Shown here: positions 34,405 to 46,249 of the stretch, one piece after another | Position numbering within the stretch: position 1 is the stretch's first letter | How the letters are laid out: each line of letters starts with the position of its first letter | Source: Hofstenia miamia | Taxonomy: Eukaryota > Xenacoelomorpha > Acoela | Assembly: GCA_004352715.1 (NCBI GenBank) | Contig: SCFE01000075.1 | Span: forward strand, 216,396 to 280,395 | DNA length: 64,000 nt | Reading direction: 5' to 3' | Translations under genes and position numbers: made by a program | Notes under the pieces: generated by a model | What the model was told of the DNA's origin: nothing | Seen by the model: only the letters and a program-made list of their open reading frames with translations | Databases searched by the model: none

Positions 34405-35684
34405 AACATTGTAATGTTTTGAGCAAGTGGCTCAATTTCTCAGGACAGTGTACTCCTCAAATATGATCACATATTATATTAACATGATAAAGCTTGTAGC
34501 TTCACACCTCATTTTTTAATATGCAATGAGCTCTTTTCAGAGCTACCTACCTAGATAAATCAAAACATTATTTTGTGAATAAAAACCAATGAATGTTTTA
34601 AATTTAAAGATTCTTTTACATACACTTAATAAATTATTTTATTAAATTTAATAAATGTATGATTATATATATATATATATATAAACAGTCACTCTCAGTT
34701 GAATAGCAATTGTACAGAAAATGAGTAAAGGGATTACAACCAAATAACGTGAAATTGATTTTTCATGTAGCAGACAATCAAATTCCGAGAGTTATGTGCT
34801 CTCACAGCACATAATATTCAAATTTACCTTAAAAATCGTTGATTTTTGACAAAAAGCTGCCATGAATTGTACAAAAAACTAGGAAAGTAAATGAGTACTT
34901 TAATGGTTCTGTGGAATCTTAACGACATTAGCATTCATATTAGCACTGTTGTTTTTGAAAATGTTGCATACTTTAGAAGAAATTGCACAAAATAATATTT
35001 CCTAATGTATTAAGATAGGCTATAATAAGCATTTTTGAGCGCCATCTGTCGGGATAAAGATTTTTAAGCAAACAAATATTTCGTCTAATGTATGTTATAT
35101 TATTACCATATTTACTCGTGTATAAGCTGCACCTTTTTCCAATAAAAATTGCTCCCAAAGTGGGGGTTCGGCTTATATATGGAAACAACACTTGAAAAAC
35201 CTCCCATGAAAATACTTATGTTCTGTGATTATTGATACCATCAAACAAATCTAGCATATTCTGCATAACATTTCTTTTTGTTGTAAATACATATAAATTC
35301 ATTCTACAATAATTTATGGAACTACAGCCAATATCTCCTGAAGTAAAATCATTGAACAGATTGGATTCAAACTGACAGATTCCCATAACTCATTAAAAAA
35401 TATTGGTATGATACCATTTCACAACTTTTCATTAGCAATAAAGTGTAGTTATTGCAATACTACATCACAAAATTATTTTACAATTACATTGCAGGCTTGA
35501 AAAAGTAAAAAAAAACATATTCAGAAAGTTTGTCACAATTTAAAACAAATTTATTTATTAAAACAATCAAAAATTATTAATAAAGTCTGCATCATGAACT
35601 GTAAATCACAGTGTTGAATTTTAGGTATTACAAGTGAAGAGTTATTTTACATAAAACAATTTCACATTAATTCATTTTGTCAGT
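34405..35684. other. MULE 3' interior, no gene, with a foldback end of another element
   Basis: AT-rich sequence between the transposase and the right array. It contains at 35104-35185 a foldback: ATAAGCTGCACC pairs with GGGGTTCGGCTTAT across a loop, next to ATTTACTCGTGTATAAGC. That motif resembles the ends of widespread short DNA transposons, but no second end is visible. Confidence 0.45.
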
Positions 35685-35874
35685 TAGTGAAATATCCAGT
35701 TAGTGAAATGTCTGGTTAGTGAAATATCCAGTTAGTGAATTATCCAGTTAGTGAAATATCCAGTTAGCAAAACATCCAGTTAGTGAAATGTCTGGTTAGT
35801 GAAATATACAGTTAGTGAAACATCTGGGTTAGTGAAATATCAAGTTAGTGAAACATCTGTAGACCCTCTGGGAG

Positions 35875-37103
35875 TGTGGTCCAGAAATCAGCATTGGTAT
35901 GCAGTGTCCCTCTTCAGTGTTCAATGGTGAAAGTGAATTTACTTAGATATTATATCCACCTTGATACTATTCCTGACTTATCACCTGAGAATTTCTTGAG
36001 CCATGCTAAGCCACTGTTATCTGTGAAGACTCTGAATTCTTGTCTGATCAAAAAATGTCTGAACTTCTTGATACTCTCAATCAACACAAGCATCTCCAGC
36101 TTTGTTGATCCGTAGTTCTCCTCACTTGGTTTTAATTTATGGCTAAAATACTGGATTGGCACTTCTCTGTTGTTCTTTAATTGTCCAATTGTCACTCTAA
36201 TTGCTACCTTACTCGCATCACAATCTAAGATGAATGGTTCACTGTAGTCTGGTATATTCAGTGATGGCAGTTTGGCTAACTCTTCCTTTATATTATCTAA
36301 TTCTTCCTGTTCTTGCTACAGCCATATAAATGACACTGATTTCCTCATTAGCTGCGTCATCTTGGCGGTTTTTCCCGCGATGTTGGGTATGAATGTTGCA
36401 TAATAGTTGAAGAACCCCATTATTCTCTGTATGTCTTTTTTGTTGTTTGGTTTCTCTATCCTCTGGATCATGTCTCTTGCATTATCTTTCATGCATATTC
36501 ACCCTTTCTCAATCACTTGTCCCAGGAATATGATCTTCTCTTTTAATATATTGCATTTGTTGCCATTAATTCTTAAACCTGCTTTTTCCAGGATCAATAG
36601 TGTCCTTTCCAGTTTTTCTAGATGCTCTTCTATCATGTCACTTGTCACAATGATATCATCAATGTACTTGTTTACTCCTTCCTCCATTTTGTGTCTCTTG
36701 TTCTTTAATACTTTTGTTATTTACCTTTGGAACATTGCTGGCGTATTACATAAACTGAAAGCCATGTATATCCATTCATACAGGCCATATGGAGTTATAA
36801 ACACTGTCTTTTCAATGTCTTCCTCTTCCATTTTAACTTCCAAAACGCCTTGCATAAATCTATTGCTGTAAAATATCTGTGCTTGCTCACTTTGTACAGC
36901 ATGTTCTCTATTCTGGGAAGCAGGTACGAGTCCTTTTTTGTTACTTTGTTCAGCTTTTGGAAGTCTATACATAATCTGTATTTTTCTCCTTGCTTTATGA
37001 ATACCATTGGCACTGCATATGGACTTTTGCTGGGTTGAATTATTTTATTGTCAATTAATCCATTGAGTATTCTATTGTATTCATCCTTCATCTGCTCTGG
37101 CAC
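35875..37103 (-). pseudogene. Gypsy reverse transcriptase and RNase H
   Basis: Copies element RNA into DNA. The reverse transcriptase opens with GLIDNKIIQPSKSPYAVPMV and KYRLCIDFQKLNKVTKKDSY, then FTAIDLCKAFW. After frame changes it shows the YIDDIIV active site (36660), LRINGNKCN and FLGQVIEKG. RNase H shows LDCDASKVA, REVPIQYFSHKLKPSEENYG and FRVFTDNSGLAWLKK. The final YLSKFTFTIEH region has stops and runs into the MULE border at 35874. All parts lie in one order on the minus strand, with at least four breaks. Confidence 0.88.
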
Positions 37104-37748
37104 TCATCTCACTGGCAGTTTTATTGGTTTGTTTGTTGCTGTAATTATCTTGTGTGTTTCACCTATCACCTGGCCCACACTTACTTCTCCTTAATTGAAT
37201 ATTCGTTTATGTCTCTCCAGCACCTTTCTGAGTTGTAGTAGTTGTGTTTCACTTAAGTGTTGGTATTCCTCCTCCAACAGATCAGGTATTTTATATTGAT
37301 CTTCTTTGTTTGCTTTTGCCCCTCTGCCCCAAACCAGCTATGGGGAGTACTTGCTACATTGATGGTCTTCATCCACTCACCCTTGAATCAGCAGTGTGGA
37401 GTACCTCCTGTTTTCATTTGTAAGTCCTTGAGTTGACCATACAAACTACTCTGCTCATTGATGTCTTCCATTGTCTTCCAGATGGCTTTGATGCTGGACT
37501 TAACATACTTTCTGAGTATTCTTACGTTTGTTTTTTTCACATTGATGTTATGATTTGTTGCATTTAGTATCAGTATTCTTCCTTTTCCGTTTTTTATGGC
37601 ACACAAACTTGACAGCATCAAGACTCTTTTTGAATGATCCCTTTGTTATCATAGATCATTATATCTGCTGTGATCTCTTCTTCTGTTTTAATTTTGTGCA
37701 TCCTCCATTGATACAGCTGCAGCTTTATGTCTTCTTCCAGTTCAAATA

Positions 37749-38120
37749 CTATTGTTGATAGCTTTCTTCTTGTTCTTCAACTTCGATTTCCTCTTCCCTC
37801 ACTTTAATTGTTCTATTGGAATAGTTTATTACACATCTGTTTTTTGTTAGGAAGTCATCGCCTAATATCACCTCATATGGCAATAAATTGTTGTGAGTGT
37901 CTATTACTACTAATAGTTGTTTGAATGTTGTGTATCCTGATTTGTACTGCATTGAGCTTGCCTTTTGTGTCTATGTATTCTCTGGATGCATTAATTAGTC
38001 TTTTGTTTGATCATTCTAAATCTTCTCATTTAAATCCCAGTTTTGTTGCGCATTTATCTGTTATTATCAATGTTGCCACTCCCGTGTCAATTGTTGCTTT
38101 GTCAGTATTCTGTTTATGAT
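37749..38120 (-). pseudogene. Gypsy aspartic protease
   Basis: The frame reads KATIDTGVATLIITDKCATK with the D-T-G active site (A-T-I-D-T-G). It then runs, after stops, into LPYEVILGDDFLTKNRCVIN, matching the ILG-x-DFL motif of retroelement proteases. It sits between gag and reverse transcriptase, as expected. Confidence 0.75.
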
Positions 38121-38289
38121 TATCATTATTGTGTTGATATTGTCCAGGTTCATTATGATCATTATCAGTGTTCAGTTTTTTGGAGTAGTCTCTTGAACTA
38201 GTTTTCTGATTCTTCTTCCATTTGGAGATCTTCCAATAATTCTGCTTCAGACTCGATTACATCCTCATCTTCATAGTATTCTTCCTCTT

Positions 38290-39560
38290 CTCTGATCATG
38301 TTAATTTGTTTTCTGCCCTCGTCTTTCCTGTGTCCCTTCTCTCCACAATTGTAACACTTAATGTCTCTTTCTCAAACTTTCTTTGATTTTCCTTCTATAT
38401 TTTTTATGTTGATGAACTTCTCTGTCTTATTTTCCTTATAAGCTTTGGTGTTTGCTGTCCATGTTTTGTAGCTGCTTTGCCTTTTTGTCAGCTTTTCCTT
38501 GTTCCATACTGCTTTCTTGTAGATACAGGCGTTATTTTCGATTGTTGCCTGTATGTCTACAGCTTTTCTAATCATTTTTTCCAATTTGTCATCCATGTCA
38601 CACTTGATCTCGAATTGTGTTCTAATATTCTCTGGCATTCCCTTACAAATGTGGGAGAAAAGGTCGTATTTTGAGTATTTGTTTCCCCTTGAGCTGAGTG
38701 TCACCAATCGTTCCACCTGCTGGATGTAATTTTGTATATCATCTGTCTTTCTCATCTTTGTTGAGTTTAGTATGATTTGGTATTGGTTTTTAAAGCTTTC
38801 ATTTTCATAGTACTCTACAAAGTCTCTGATCAGTAGTTTGTAGTCTCATTTCATATTAGTATCTAAGAGTAGATAGTGTTGGGATGTTGCTCCTGTTAGG
38901 TATAAAGGGAATCTTGCAGCTGCTCCCTGTTGGTTTACTTTCCTTTCAGCCGTTGTGATCTCAAACATTTGCAGCCATTCAAGAAATGTTGGGTTGTAGC
39001 TGTCGACCTTTCCTTTGAATTGTGGCAATGTTACTTTGCATGGTATTGTGTCGTTATGACTGTATTCTGGTAGCATCGAGCTCTCATAGGTTGGTCTCCT
39101 TTGTACATTTATTGTGAGCTGGTTCGTCACTGCTTTTGTAATTTCATCAATGATTTTTTTCTTTTCTTCTTCCTCTTCTTCTTCTTCCCTAAATTGTTTT
39201 TTAAAATTTGTGGGTGACGCCTGTAGGCTTCTTTGTTTTAGTTGCTCGACTGTTATTTCATGCATCCTTGTTGCCCTTGGATTTTCCTCTTCATTTTCCC
39301 ATATCACTCTCAGTTTGTGTCTCAGATCTTCTAGTTCTCATCTCTGGTTTTCACGATTCTCGTCTCTGTCCAGCTCTGTTGATCTGAGTTTATCTTTGAG
39401 CTGTTCTATTTCTTGGGCTTGTATGTTGTTGTCTAAAATTAGCTGCCTGTACGCGTCTTCTAATTGTCAGCATATGTTTTCCCATTTTGCGTTCTGTTCC
39501 TGGAAGCATTTGTTCAATTGGGTTGTTAATGCCTTGATGTCTTTTTGAAAATTTTACTAT
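38290..39560 (-). pseudogene. Gypsy gag with a damaged zinc knuckle
   Basis: Starts ATGGGTAAACAAAG near 39572, with stops at once. It continues as a coiled-coil-rich segment (EQLKDKLRSTELDRDENREN), a Glu/Lys run, a capsid-like region (LPQFKGKVDSYNPTFLEWLQ) and QNYIQQVERLVTLSS. The zinc knuckle near 38345 reads CYNCGEKGHRKDEG: the last Cys of the C-C-H-C motif is Gly. Gag packages element RNA; the knuckle normally binds nucleic acid. Two stops separate the pieces. Confidence 0.8.
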
Positions 39561-39808
39561 CTTTGTTTACCCATTTATAAAAATTTATATGCTTAAACTA
39601 TCAAACTTGGTGTCAGATTGTGACGAATTTGGATAGGTGAATTAATGTATTTTTCATGTATGTCAATGCATCAGTTTAAATCCAGTGAATAATCCAGATA
39701 ACAAGTTTGTGTGTCATCATTTCCATCCCAACTACAATAATATATAGCTGTATATATCCCATTAAAACTTGATATTTGTAAAGAATTCAGCTTGCACAAA
39801 AAGAGAAT

Positions 39809-39847
<39 letters not shown>

Positions 39848-41515
39848 GTGCTGTATTTCATACATGTGCAATGTTTGAGTTTGGCAAAATATTTTGCTGC
39901 TTTGCATTCAAAACATGTATATATTTGTGAAAATGAATTAAATGACAGTGAATACAGAGACAGGCTAAGCATCTAGAAGTTCATAGATTTTTTATGAATG
40001 GAAAATTTGAATTTTGATTTATTTGCAAAAGCAATAATACTCCAATATTTTTCTCATTATTCAGCAAACGGGGAAAAATGCTTGTCACTTATGATATGTA
40101 TAAAACAAAAATAGGTGGCCATGTATAATCGATAAATATGAATAAACTAGAAAAATAAGGATTTATAGAAAAATTAATAAATTGACCCCTTAAAATTTCA
40201 CTAAAACTAGTGAGTCACTATAAAGACTAGTAAAGTCACTATTGTGAGTTATCTTTCAACCCCTCATATTCATTACTCATAAATTAAGTCACTTTTTTGG
40301 ACCATCTCTGTTTCTGGGTGGATCAGTTAGATTTGTTTGACAGGCTAGATTATTGTAACTACTTTGATCAAAATCACACTCAGATCCTGGATTGCAGCTT
40401 AGAAGCACTATAATACAATTTGGCAATGATTGTAGGTTAAACATGATCAATTTCTTTTCCCTTGTAAATTCAATTTGAGCAATAATAATAAGCACCACCA
40501 AGGGGACATCAAATTAACAATAGCAACATGAGATCGAAATAAATGCTGACGTCATGCTGACGTAAAAATACAAAATAATTCATAAAGAATAAAATCGAAA
40601 AAGTCCCTGAGCGACTCTACATTAAGACACAGAGCCATTTGTGATAACCAAAGACATTCTGATTAAATGTGTGAAAAGCATTCCCAGGTATTCTGCTGCT
40701 GGTGTCTCTAAACTTTATGCTTCCCATCTGATTAATGCATTCCAATGCCCAACTTACTAATTATAGAATAACATTAAGACTTTTTAATGTCACATTATTA
40801 GTGCATCTAGATAACTAACAAAATCTTAATTGAATATCAGATATGAAAAGTCCATTACATGGAAAGCATTAAATTCAAGAATTATTTTAGAAAAATATGC
40901 AAAATTCGGACTTACAAATCTGCATAATAAAAGAATAAATTGTCCTTATTCAATCAAGACTACGTTATAATTCAATTTCATAAGAAAATGATGATCACTT
41001 CCAATAAAATTCGATAAGTTGCATACAGAATGTGATATTGCACTACTCAATGCATTCCTTCAGCATCCCAGTAATTTCCGCTTAATTCAAAAAACTTTAT
41101 GAAAATGATGTTGGGGTTTTTTTAAGTGAGCTCTTGTTTCTCATTTCCATTTCACTTTTGAGTTACCATTAATCAATTTTAGATTAAGGTTCATAGACAT
41201 TTAAGCTAATATTAAGACAAACAATACTGTCATATCAATTTGAATCTTTTAATTTTAGTGTTTCTTCAACTGTACATAGAAAAAACTTATGAATTGGGTA
41301 AATAACAATGCAAACCTCAACATTGCTATATAAACAACCATTTTTACACCATAACATAACAAAAATAGGAAGCATGTCAAAATATTGACTTATTCCATAA
41401 ATTGATTCAAATGTTGAGCCAACCTATCTATAACTTCTGTAGTATAATGCAGTAAATTTTCAAATAGCTGTCTAAAAAGTTAAGCAAATTTTAGTCAACT
41501 AAAGAATAGCAAATT

Positions 41516-41731
41516 TTAAAATGCTAAACATTTTTCAAAACTGAGTAAACACAGAACCAAATGGTCATTGAATGAAATTGAGGCTTCTAAAAATACACCC
41601 AAAAAATTAAGGAGCAGCAGTCGTCAACCTGCTACAAAGACTGCAGATAAAAATTTAAAATCCAAAAAGAAACTGCATGCAAAGTCTAAATCTTCTAAAC
41701 AATCCTCAAAACAAAAAGCAGTGAAAGGTTG
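41516..41731 (+). other. Small very basic open frame
   Basis: Seventy-odd codons without an ATG. It reads TKWSLNEIEASKNTPKKLRS and TADKNLKSKKKLHAKSKSSK, rich in Lys and Ser, and ends at a TGA. It might be a DNA-binding tail of a cellular or Polinton protein. The region is exactly what is deleted in repeat copy 2. Not recognised. Confidence 0.35.
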
Positions 41732-42121
41732 ACAACAAAGCAGGAGACGTTGATTTACAATAAATTTCAATGCGTTATGTGTTTTTGATTTTACAGTTGT
41801 AAGTGTATAACATACAAGCAAATTATAGAAAATGCAAACAACAAAAAAATAAATAATAATCTCAAAAAAACATAATATCAAAATCAAGAGTGTTAAATTA
41901 TTAACATTTAAATGTAACTAAATATTTCAAGTACTTCATTTCTTTTCTCCTAAAATTTGAGTGAATTGGATTTGAGGATCAAAAAAGTATTTTCCTTCAG
42001 TGGACTTGTGTAGATATGGAAAACTTGTGCAATGAATTTATTCAAATAAAATACAAAAAACAATCAAGATAAAAGCTTTATTAGAAATTATTTGTAAATA
42101 AGCGTTTTACAATTAAATCAG

Positions 42122-42259
42122 TTACAAAACAGTAAATCTATGTTCTAAGTAAGTATCTTCAAAAAGTAGCAGAGAAGCAAGAGGGCCAGGATCAGCAAAC
42201 CAATTGTAAACAAAACCAGCTGGTTTTTCAGCATATTTTTTCAATAATTCTTTAAGTTG
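42122..42259 (-). CDS. Terminal exon of an unrecognised gene
   Basis: An acceptor CTATATTTAG at 42260 leads into 45 codons ending in TAA (QLKELLKKYAEKPAGFVYNW, then FADPGPLASLLLFEDTYLEH). The duplicate near 50170-50335 has the same acceptor but substitutions and a stop, so only this copy looks intact. A coding-like stretch further upstream on the same strand near 42310-42400 (GIQTPGRYRSRPCSTSLKIS) may be an earlier exon, but I see no phase-matching donor. Confidence 0.45.
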   Translation of the reverse strand, partial: QLKELLKKYAEKPAGFVYNWFADPGPLASLLLFEDTYLEHRFTVL

Positions 42260-42959
42260 CTAAATATAGAAATGTAAGTAAGCCAAAAAAAATTAATATA
42301 GAATTTTTAGAATTTTCTCAGCTCATTTGAAATCTTCAATGATGTGCTACAAGGCCTGCTTCTATAACGACCTGGGGTTTGGATTCCAAAAAACAAAAGG
42401 AATAAATCAAATGCTTTGCAACTATTGAATTGGTTTAAATGTGATCAAAGTATTCAAAATAGAGAGCATCAAAAAGTCTCTTCATTTTTGTAGCATTGAT
42501 CAATAGCCCTACAATCATTCCATTTGTTTTGAAATGAACATTTGATTGTTAGAAACACTGCATCACAAAATATAAATCTTAGACCTATACCTGTCCTATT
42601 GTGCGCTTATATTCTGCATTTTAATACACATCAAACAATTGATTTTGTAATGTAGAAATATGATTGTTTATTATCAATGGCCTCATTTTATTTTTGTGTA
42701 GTTCTTACGATTATTAAAAAGGAANTTTCAGTGCTTTGCCCAAAACAATCAACAGATGAAAAAATGACCTTGTCACTCTTGGAGCTCCTATTTCCAAGTC
42801 TCCAAAATTTGTCCAAGAGTTCTTTTCAAAATGTGTTTCTAAGTACATTGAAATTATGAATGACATAAAATTACTTGATGATCCACAGTTAGAATTGCAT
42901 CTGTTAAGGAGCTGCACTTCACTACCTAAGATATTGCTTTGTTTAAGAACTTTTAATCC

Positions 42960-43378
42960 TGCAACTGTTACATCAGAAATGGAAGAATTGATTCAGCAGT
43001 TCATCAGTCTCTAGAAAGTATAGCAGGTTCAGCTGTTTCTGTGTCACAAAGACTACAAGCATCTTTGTCAATTTCAAAGGAGGTATTGGATTACCTCTAG
43101 CGTCAACAATTGCTTCTGCTGCTTTCTTGGGGTCATATGTGGACAATAAAGAACAATGTAAACAGATTTTTCCTATTGATGATTATATTTACTCTGTGCC
43201 ACATCAGTGTTTGCAAGAACTTTCTAGCAAAGGAATAGCATTGGCTGAAATGCCTTTATACATTGCCCCAAAAGCACAGAAGTCTATTTGTTCACTTTTA
43301 GAGCAAGTTAGCCAGAATACTTGTTATTATCCTCCAGTTTGTCTCCTCGTGATAAAGCAAGACTTCTCTCTTAATTAA
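42960..43378 (+). pseudogene. Open fragments ahead of a Polinton polymerase, unrecognised
   Basis: Frames reading SLESIAGSAVSVSQRLQASL and, from 43127, DDYIYSVPHQCLQELSSKGI to a TAA at 43378. They precede the polymerase fragment in the same orientation after the N at 42725, so they may belong to the same Polinton, but I match them to no Polinton gene. Confidence 0.35.
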
Positions 43379-43384
43379 TGAATA

Positions 43385-44475
43385 AAAGTTAATGTTTATG
43401 AGCTAAAAGTTTGTGAGGAAAGGGCAACTTCGTATAATGTATTACCTATTTATTATTCTGATGAAAATGCAATTGATTTGGGGGTGTATGAAAATCACTT
43501 TGTTCTAATAAAAAACTTAAAATGTGTACTATACAAGGATTTAAGTAAAGATATACTATATGTTTGTAAGAAGTGTTTGTTAATATGTAGAAAAAAGGTT
43601 AACTTTTGAAAATCATATTAGATTATGTAAAAATAAAGACACAACACAATTATATTTTCCAAAAGAAGATCAAATTAAATTTAAAAATTATCATTATAAA
43701 ATAGATGTTCCATTTAGAATTTATGCGGATTTTGAATGTTATAATGAAAAGGTCAAGAGTAAATGTAATTTACCTGATGTTGATAAAACTACAATTTTAT
43801 GTAATCAATTACCTATTGATTTGGAATCTTTGTAAAGTCAGATATACCTGAATTATGTAAATCAAAATACATTAGTTATTTTGGAAAAGATTGTGTTGAA
43901 GTATTTGTTCAAAAAATTAAAGAATTAGAAAACAAGTTCTTCTTTATGTTTAAACGTGACATTTCAATGAAAATTACTAAAAAAGAAAATGAAGAATTTA
44001 AAAATTCAAAGAAATGTTATCTATGTGAATGTACAAAGGACCTGTCAGGTAAAGAGTTGCCCTTAAAACTAGTAAGAGATCATTGTCATTTAACTGGTAA
44101 ATACAGAGGTGCAGCTTGTAATAATTGTAATTTGATGGCACAAAAACAACGAATGGCTTTTGTACCTTTGTATTTTCATAATTATTCATGATATGATTCA
44201 CATTTATTTTTCAATGAATTATTTAAATGTAAAGACAAGTTGGTTATAAAACCCTTATGTAAAACTGAAGAAGAATATATTTCTGTACAATATGGTTGTA
44301 TAAGGTTTTTGGATTCTTACAGATTTCTTGCATCATCATTAAATAATTTAGCAAATAATCTTGAGAAAAAGCCTATTCTAGAGAAATATTTAGGACAATG
44401 TGAACTTGTACAATCTAAATTAGCCTACCCATATGAATTTTTTGATACTCCTGAATCTTATGGAAAACTTCCAGA
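43385..44475 (+). pseudogene. Second Polinton DNA polymerase B fragment (N-terminal and exonuclease part)
   Basis: The start has a C-x2-C zinc motif (LYVCKKCLLICRKK). Exonuclease motif I is YADFECY at 43721-43741. The family's zinc-ribbon insert is CYLCECTKDL...DHCHLTGK...CNNCN (44014-44134). Motif II is HNYS-x-YDSHLFF after a TGA at 44189, and motif III is FLDSYRFLASSLNNLANNL. Further stops occur at 43606 and 43832. It stops at the N at 44476, so polymerase motifs A and C are not in the window. Sequence differs strongly from the copy at 29906, so this is another Polinton lineage. Confidence 0.85.
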
Positions 44476-44499
44476 NGTCTAAACTCACTGAGTCTAATG

Positions 44500-44860
44500 C
44501 TTGTCCTGGGGACATCTTTTTGCCATGCTAGTCTTCTGGCCAACCAGCCACTCTAGACATGACTGTAATTAGTTCACTGCAGCCTTTGATTGTTTCTCTT
44601 GTGGGTACTAATGCTGGTCATGCTCTGGAATTTTCAAACAAGTGAAAGCTTACTAAATATGCAGAATCATGTTCAGCAGCTGGTATATCCTTCATACCAC
44701 TATCAGTGGAAGCTCTAAGAGTATGGTCACCAATTGCTGTCAAAGAATTCTCCAAGATGTCTTTCATGTCTTCTGCCAGAAGTGCTTCTTGTGATCTGCA
44801 TATGATTTCTACATATTTTTTTCCAGCAATTGTCAGTAATTTTACAGTGGGGAAATGCTA
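44500..44860 (-). other. Unassigned open fragment next to a scaffold join
   Basis: A minus-strand frame reads ALLAEDMKDILENSLTAIGD and AAEHDSAYLVSFHLFENSRA, with two stops. Base composition is higher in GC than the flanks. It lies between single Ns at 44476 and 45239, so its true neighbours are unknown. Not recognised. Confidence 0.35.
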
Positions 44861-44943
44861 CACATCTTTTATCCTCAGCATCTCAACCATTGTACAAGTT
44901 TTTCAGTATCAATCACCAAAAATAATCATTGTAATGTTAATTT

Positions 44944-45568
44944 TATATGTATTGATTTTTGTTCTTTTTAAAAAAAAACAATTTTATATTTGGTAATTCT
45001 TAAATATTCTATTTTTGTAATGTTAATTTTGTAATATTTGTATACTTTATAATATAATTATTAAATTCTTTTGATATTGGTGAAAAACAACTAGTGTCTT
45101 TGCAATGCTGATTGCTTTCCTGTTAAATTAATGCCATATTTTTTTTAAAAGTCATTACTGATCGTGAAGAATTTCCAAAAAGGCCCAGTGTCCATTTATC
45201 CAAATCTAATCCTTTGGTTCTATGGTAATTCAGCAGAGNCTTTGTCAGTTACATCCTCTATATATTTATATATTATATGTATTGATTTTTGTTCTTTTTA
45301 AAAAAAAACAATTTTATATTTGGTAATTCTTAAATATTCTATTTTTGTAATGTTAATTTTGTAATATTTGTATACTTTATAATATAATTATTAAATTCTT
45401 TTGATATTGGTGAAAAACAACTAGTGTCTTTGCAATGCTGATTGCTTTCCTGTTAAATTAATGCCATATTTTTTTTAAAAGTCATTACTGATCGTGAAGA
45501 ATTTCCAAAAAGGCCCAGTGTCCATTTATCCAAATCTAATCCTTTGGTTCTATGGTAATTCAGCAGAG
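44944..45568. repeat. 330-bp offset direct duplication across a single N
   Basis: 44944-45238 and 45274-45568 are essentially identical and separated by the N at 45239: an unmerged overlap. The sequence also resembles 51535-51650, where it contains the last exon of a gene. Confidence 0.8.
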
Positions 45569-45759
45569 TTTCTTTGATATCATTTTCACTTATTAATGAC
45601 TTGGTGAAGGTAGGTTTTTCTTTCTTTTTTGTTTTTTGTTTCTTCCAAAATTTTTCTTGTCACAGGTTTTGTTATTTATTCTATTATTTTATTTGTCTCT
45701 TTTTCTTCTTTGTCTGTGTATCTGAATTGCTTTCATTTTGCACATGTATCTCCCTGATC

Positions 45760-46244
45760 AGTGCCTGTAGCTGTGTCTCTGACAATTCATCTATATATAT
45801 ATATATATACTCTGTTAGTCAGATTAATCTTAGTTGATCTCTCAACTGTTTGATTTCAAATATGTGGGTCGGTTGTCCCCTACCAATTGTCTATTTTCTC
45901 TCTCTAATTCTTTGTATAACATTTCCCATTTTTTTTGTTTTGCTCTATACATTTTGTATTTAATTCCACCAGTTGTCTATTTTTCATTGCCTCTCAGTTT
46001 CCATTTTCTCGAATTTTTTGGTAAGTTGCATTATTTCTGCCTTTAATATTGCTTGGTTTTCACGATGTAGTCTTAGAATTTCAAAAATTGCAGTGGGGTT
46101 TGGCTCTGGTGACATTTGTATTGTTTGGAGTTCTATATCTGTGTGGGGATTCACTATCAGTTGGTAGATGATTGGTTGATGTTTGGGGTGTGCTTTGTGG
46201 CTTCTTTGCTTTTTTGTCACTATTTTTTTAGTTTTATTTACCAT
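45760..46244 (-). pseudogene. Gag-like coiled-coil relic
   Basis: Minus-strand frames read MVNKTKKIVTKKQRSHKAHP at the start, then PTAIFEILRLHRENQAILKA and FEIKQLRDQLRLI. The heptad-like, Lys/Glu-rich pattern and short motifs resemble the N-terminal part of the gag at 39300-39540. Stops are frequent. It suggests a second, 3'-truncated member of the same Gypsy family. Confidence 0.45.
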
Positions 46245-46249
46245 TTTTT

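Larger units (their letters stand above)
28245..35865 (+). mobile_element. Mutator-like (MULE) transposon inserted in the Gypsy pol gene
   Basis: CTCTGGGAG flanks the element on both sides (28236-28244 and 35866-35874), a 9-bp duplication as expected for MULEs. The ends are GGGTACAGACATTTCACTAA on the left and GGTCTACAGATGTTTCACTA on the right (reverse-complemented), continuing into arrays of a 17-bp unit. The transposase (33026-34404) is plus-strand. The interior also holds a second left-end array (32806), a Polinton polymerase and a 1-kb gap. The left half is therefore either a nested insertion, a second MULE copy, or a mis-join. The outer borders are firm. Confidence 0.82.
25816..39560 (-). 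mobile_element. Degenerate Ty3/Gypsy LTR retrotransposon, split by a MULE
   Basis: On the minus strand the order is gag (39560-38290), protease (38120-37749), reverse transcriptase and RNase H (37103-35875), then, after the MULE at 28245-35865, integrase (28256-26696) and a terminal ORF. Protease-RT-RNaseH-integrase is the Ty3/Gypsy order. Removing the MULE and one copy of its 9-bp duplication restores a continuous pol frame across LP-E-YQRD. Almost every domain has stops or frame changes. A sequence resembling a leader lies at 39555-39630, but I could not pair two LTRs. Confidence 0.85.
39555..42723. repeat. Long direct repeat, copy 1 (copy 2 at 48418-50823)
   Basis: The two segments run in the same order and orientation with roughly 90% identity. 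They differ mainly by deletions: copy 2 lacks about 230 bp near 40500-40730 and about 345 bp near 41530-41875. Both start with TTACTATCTTTG and a TGACGAATTTGG leader-like stretch directly upstream of gag in copy 1. Copy 1 ends at the single N at 42725. One reading is the Gypsy 5' region plus host flank duplicated together; I could not confirm LTR borders. Confidence 0.75.

Noticed and set aside
39606-39630. TTGGTGTCAGATTGTGACG as a retrotransposon primer-binding site
   Set aside because: It resembles a tRNA-Leu type site but is oriented opposite to the adjacent gag, and no LTR border pairs with it.
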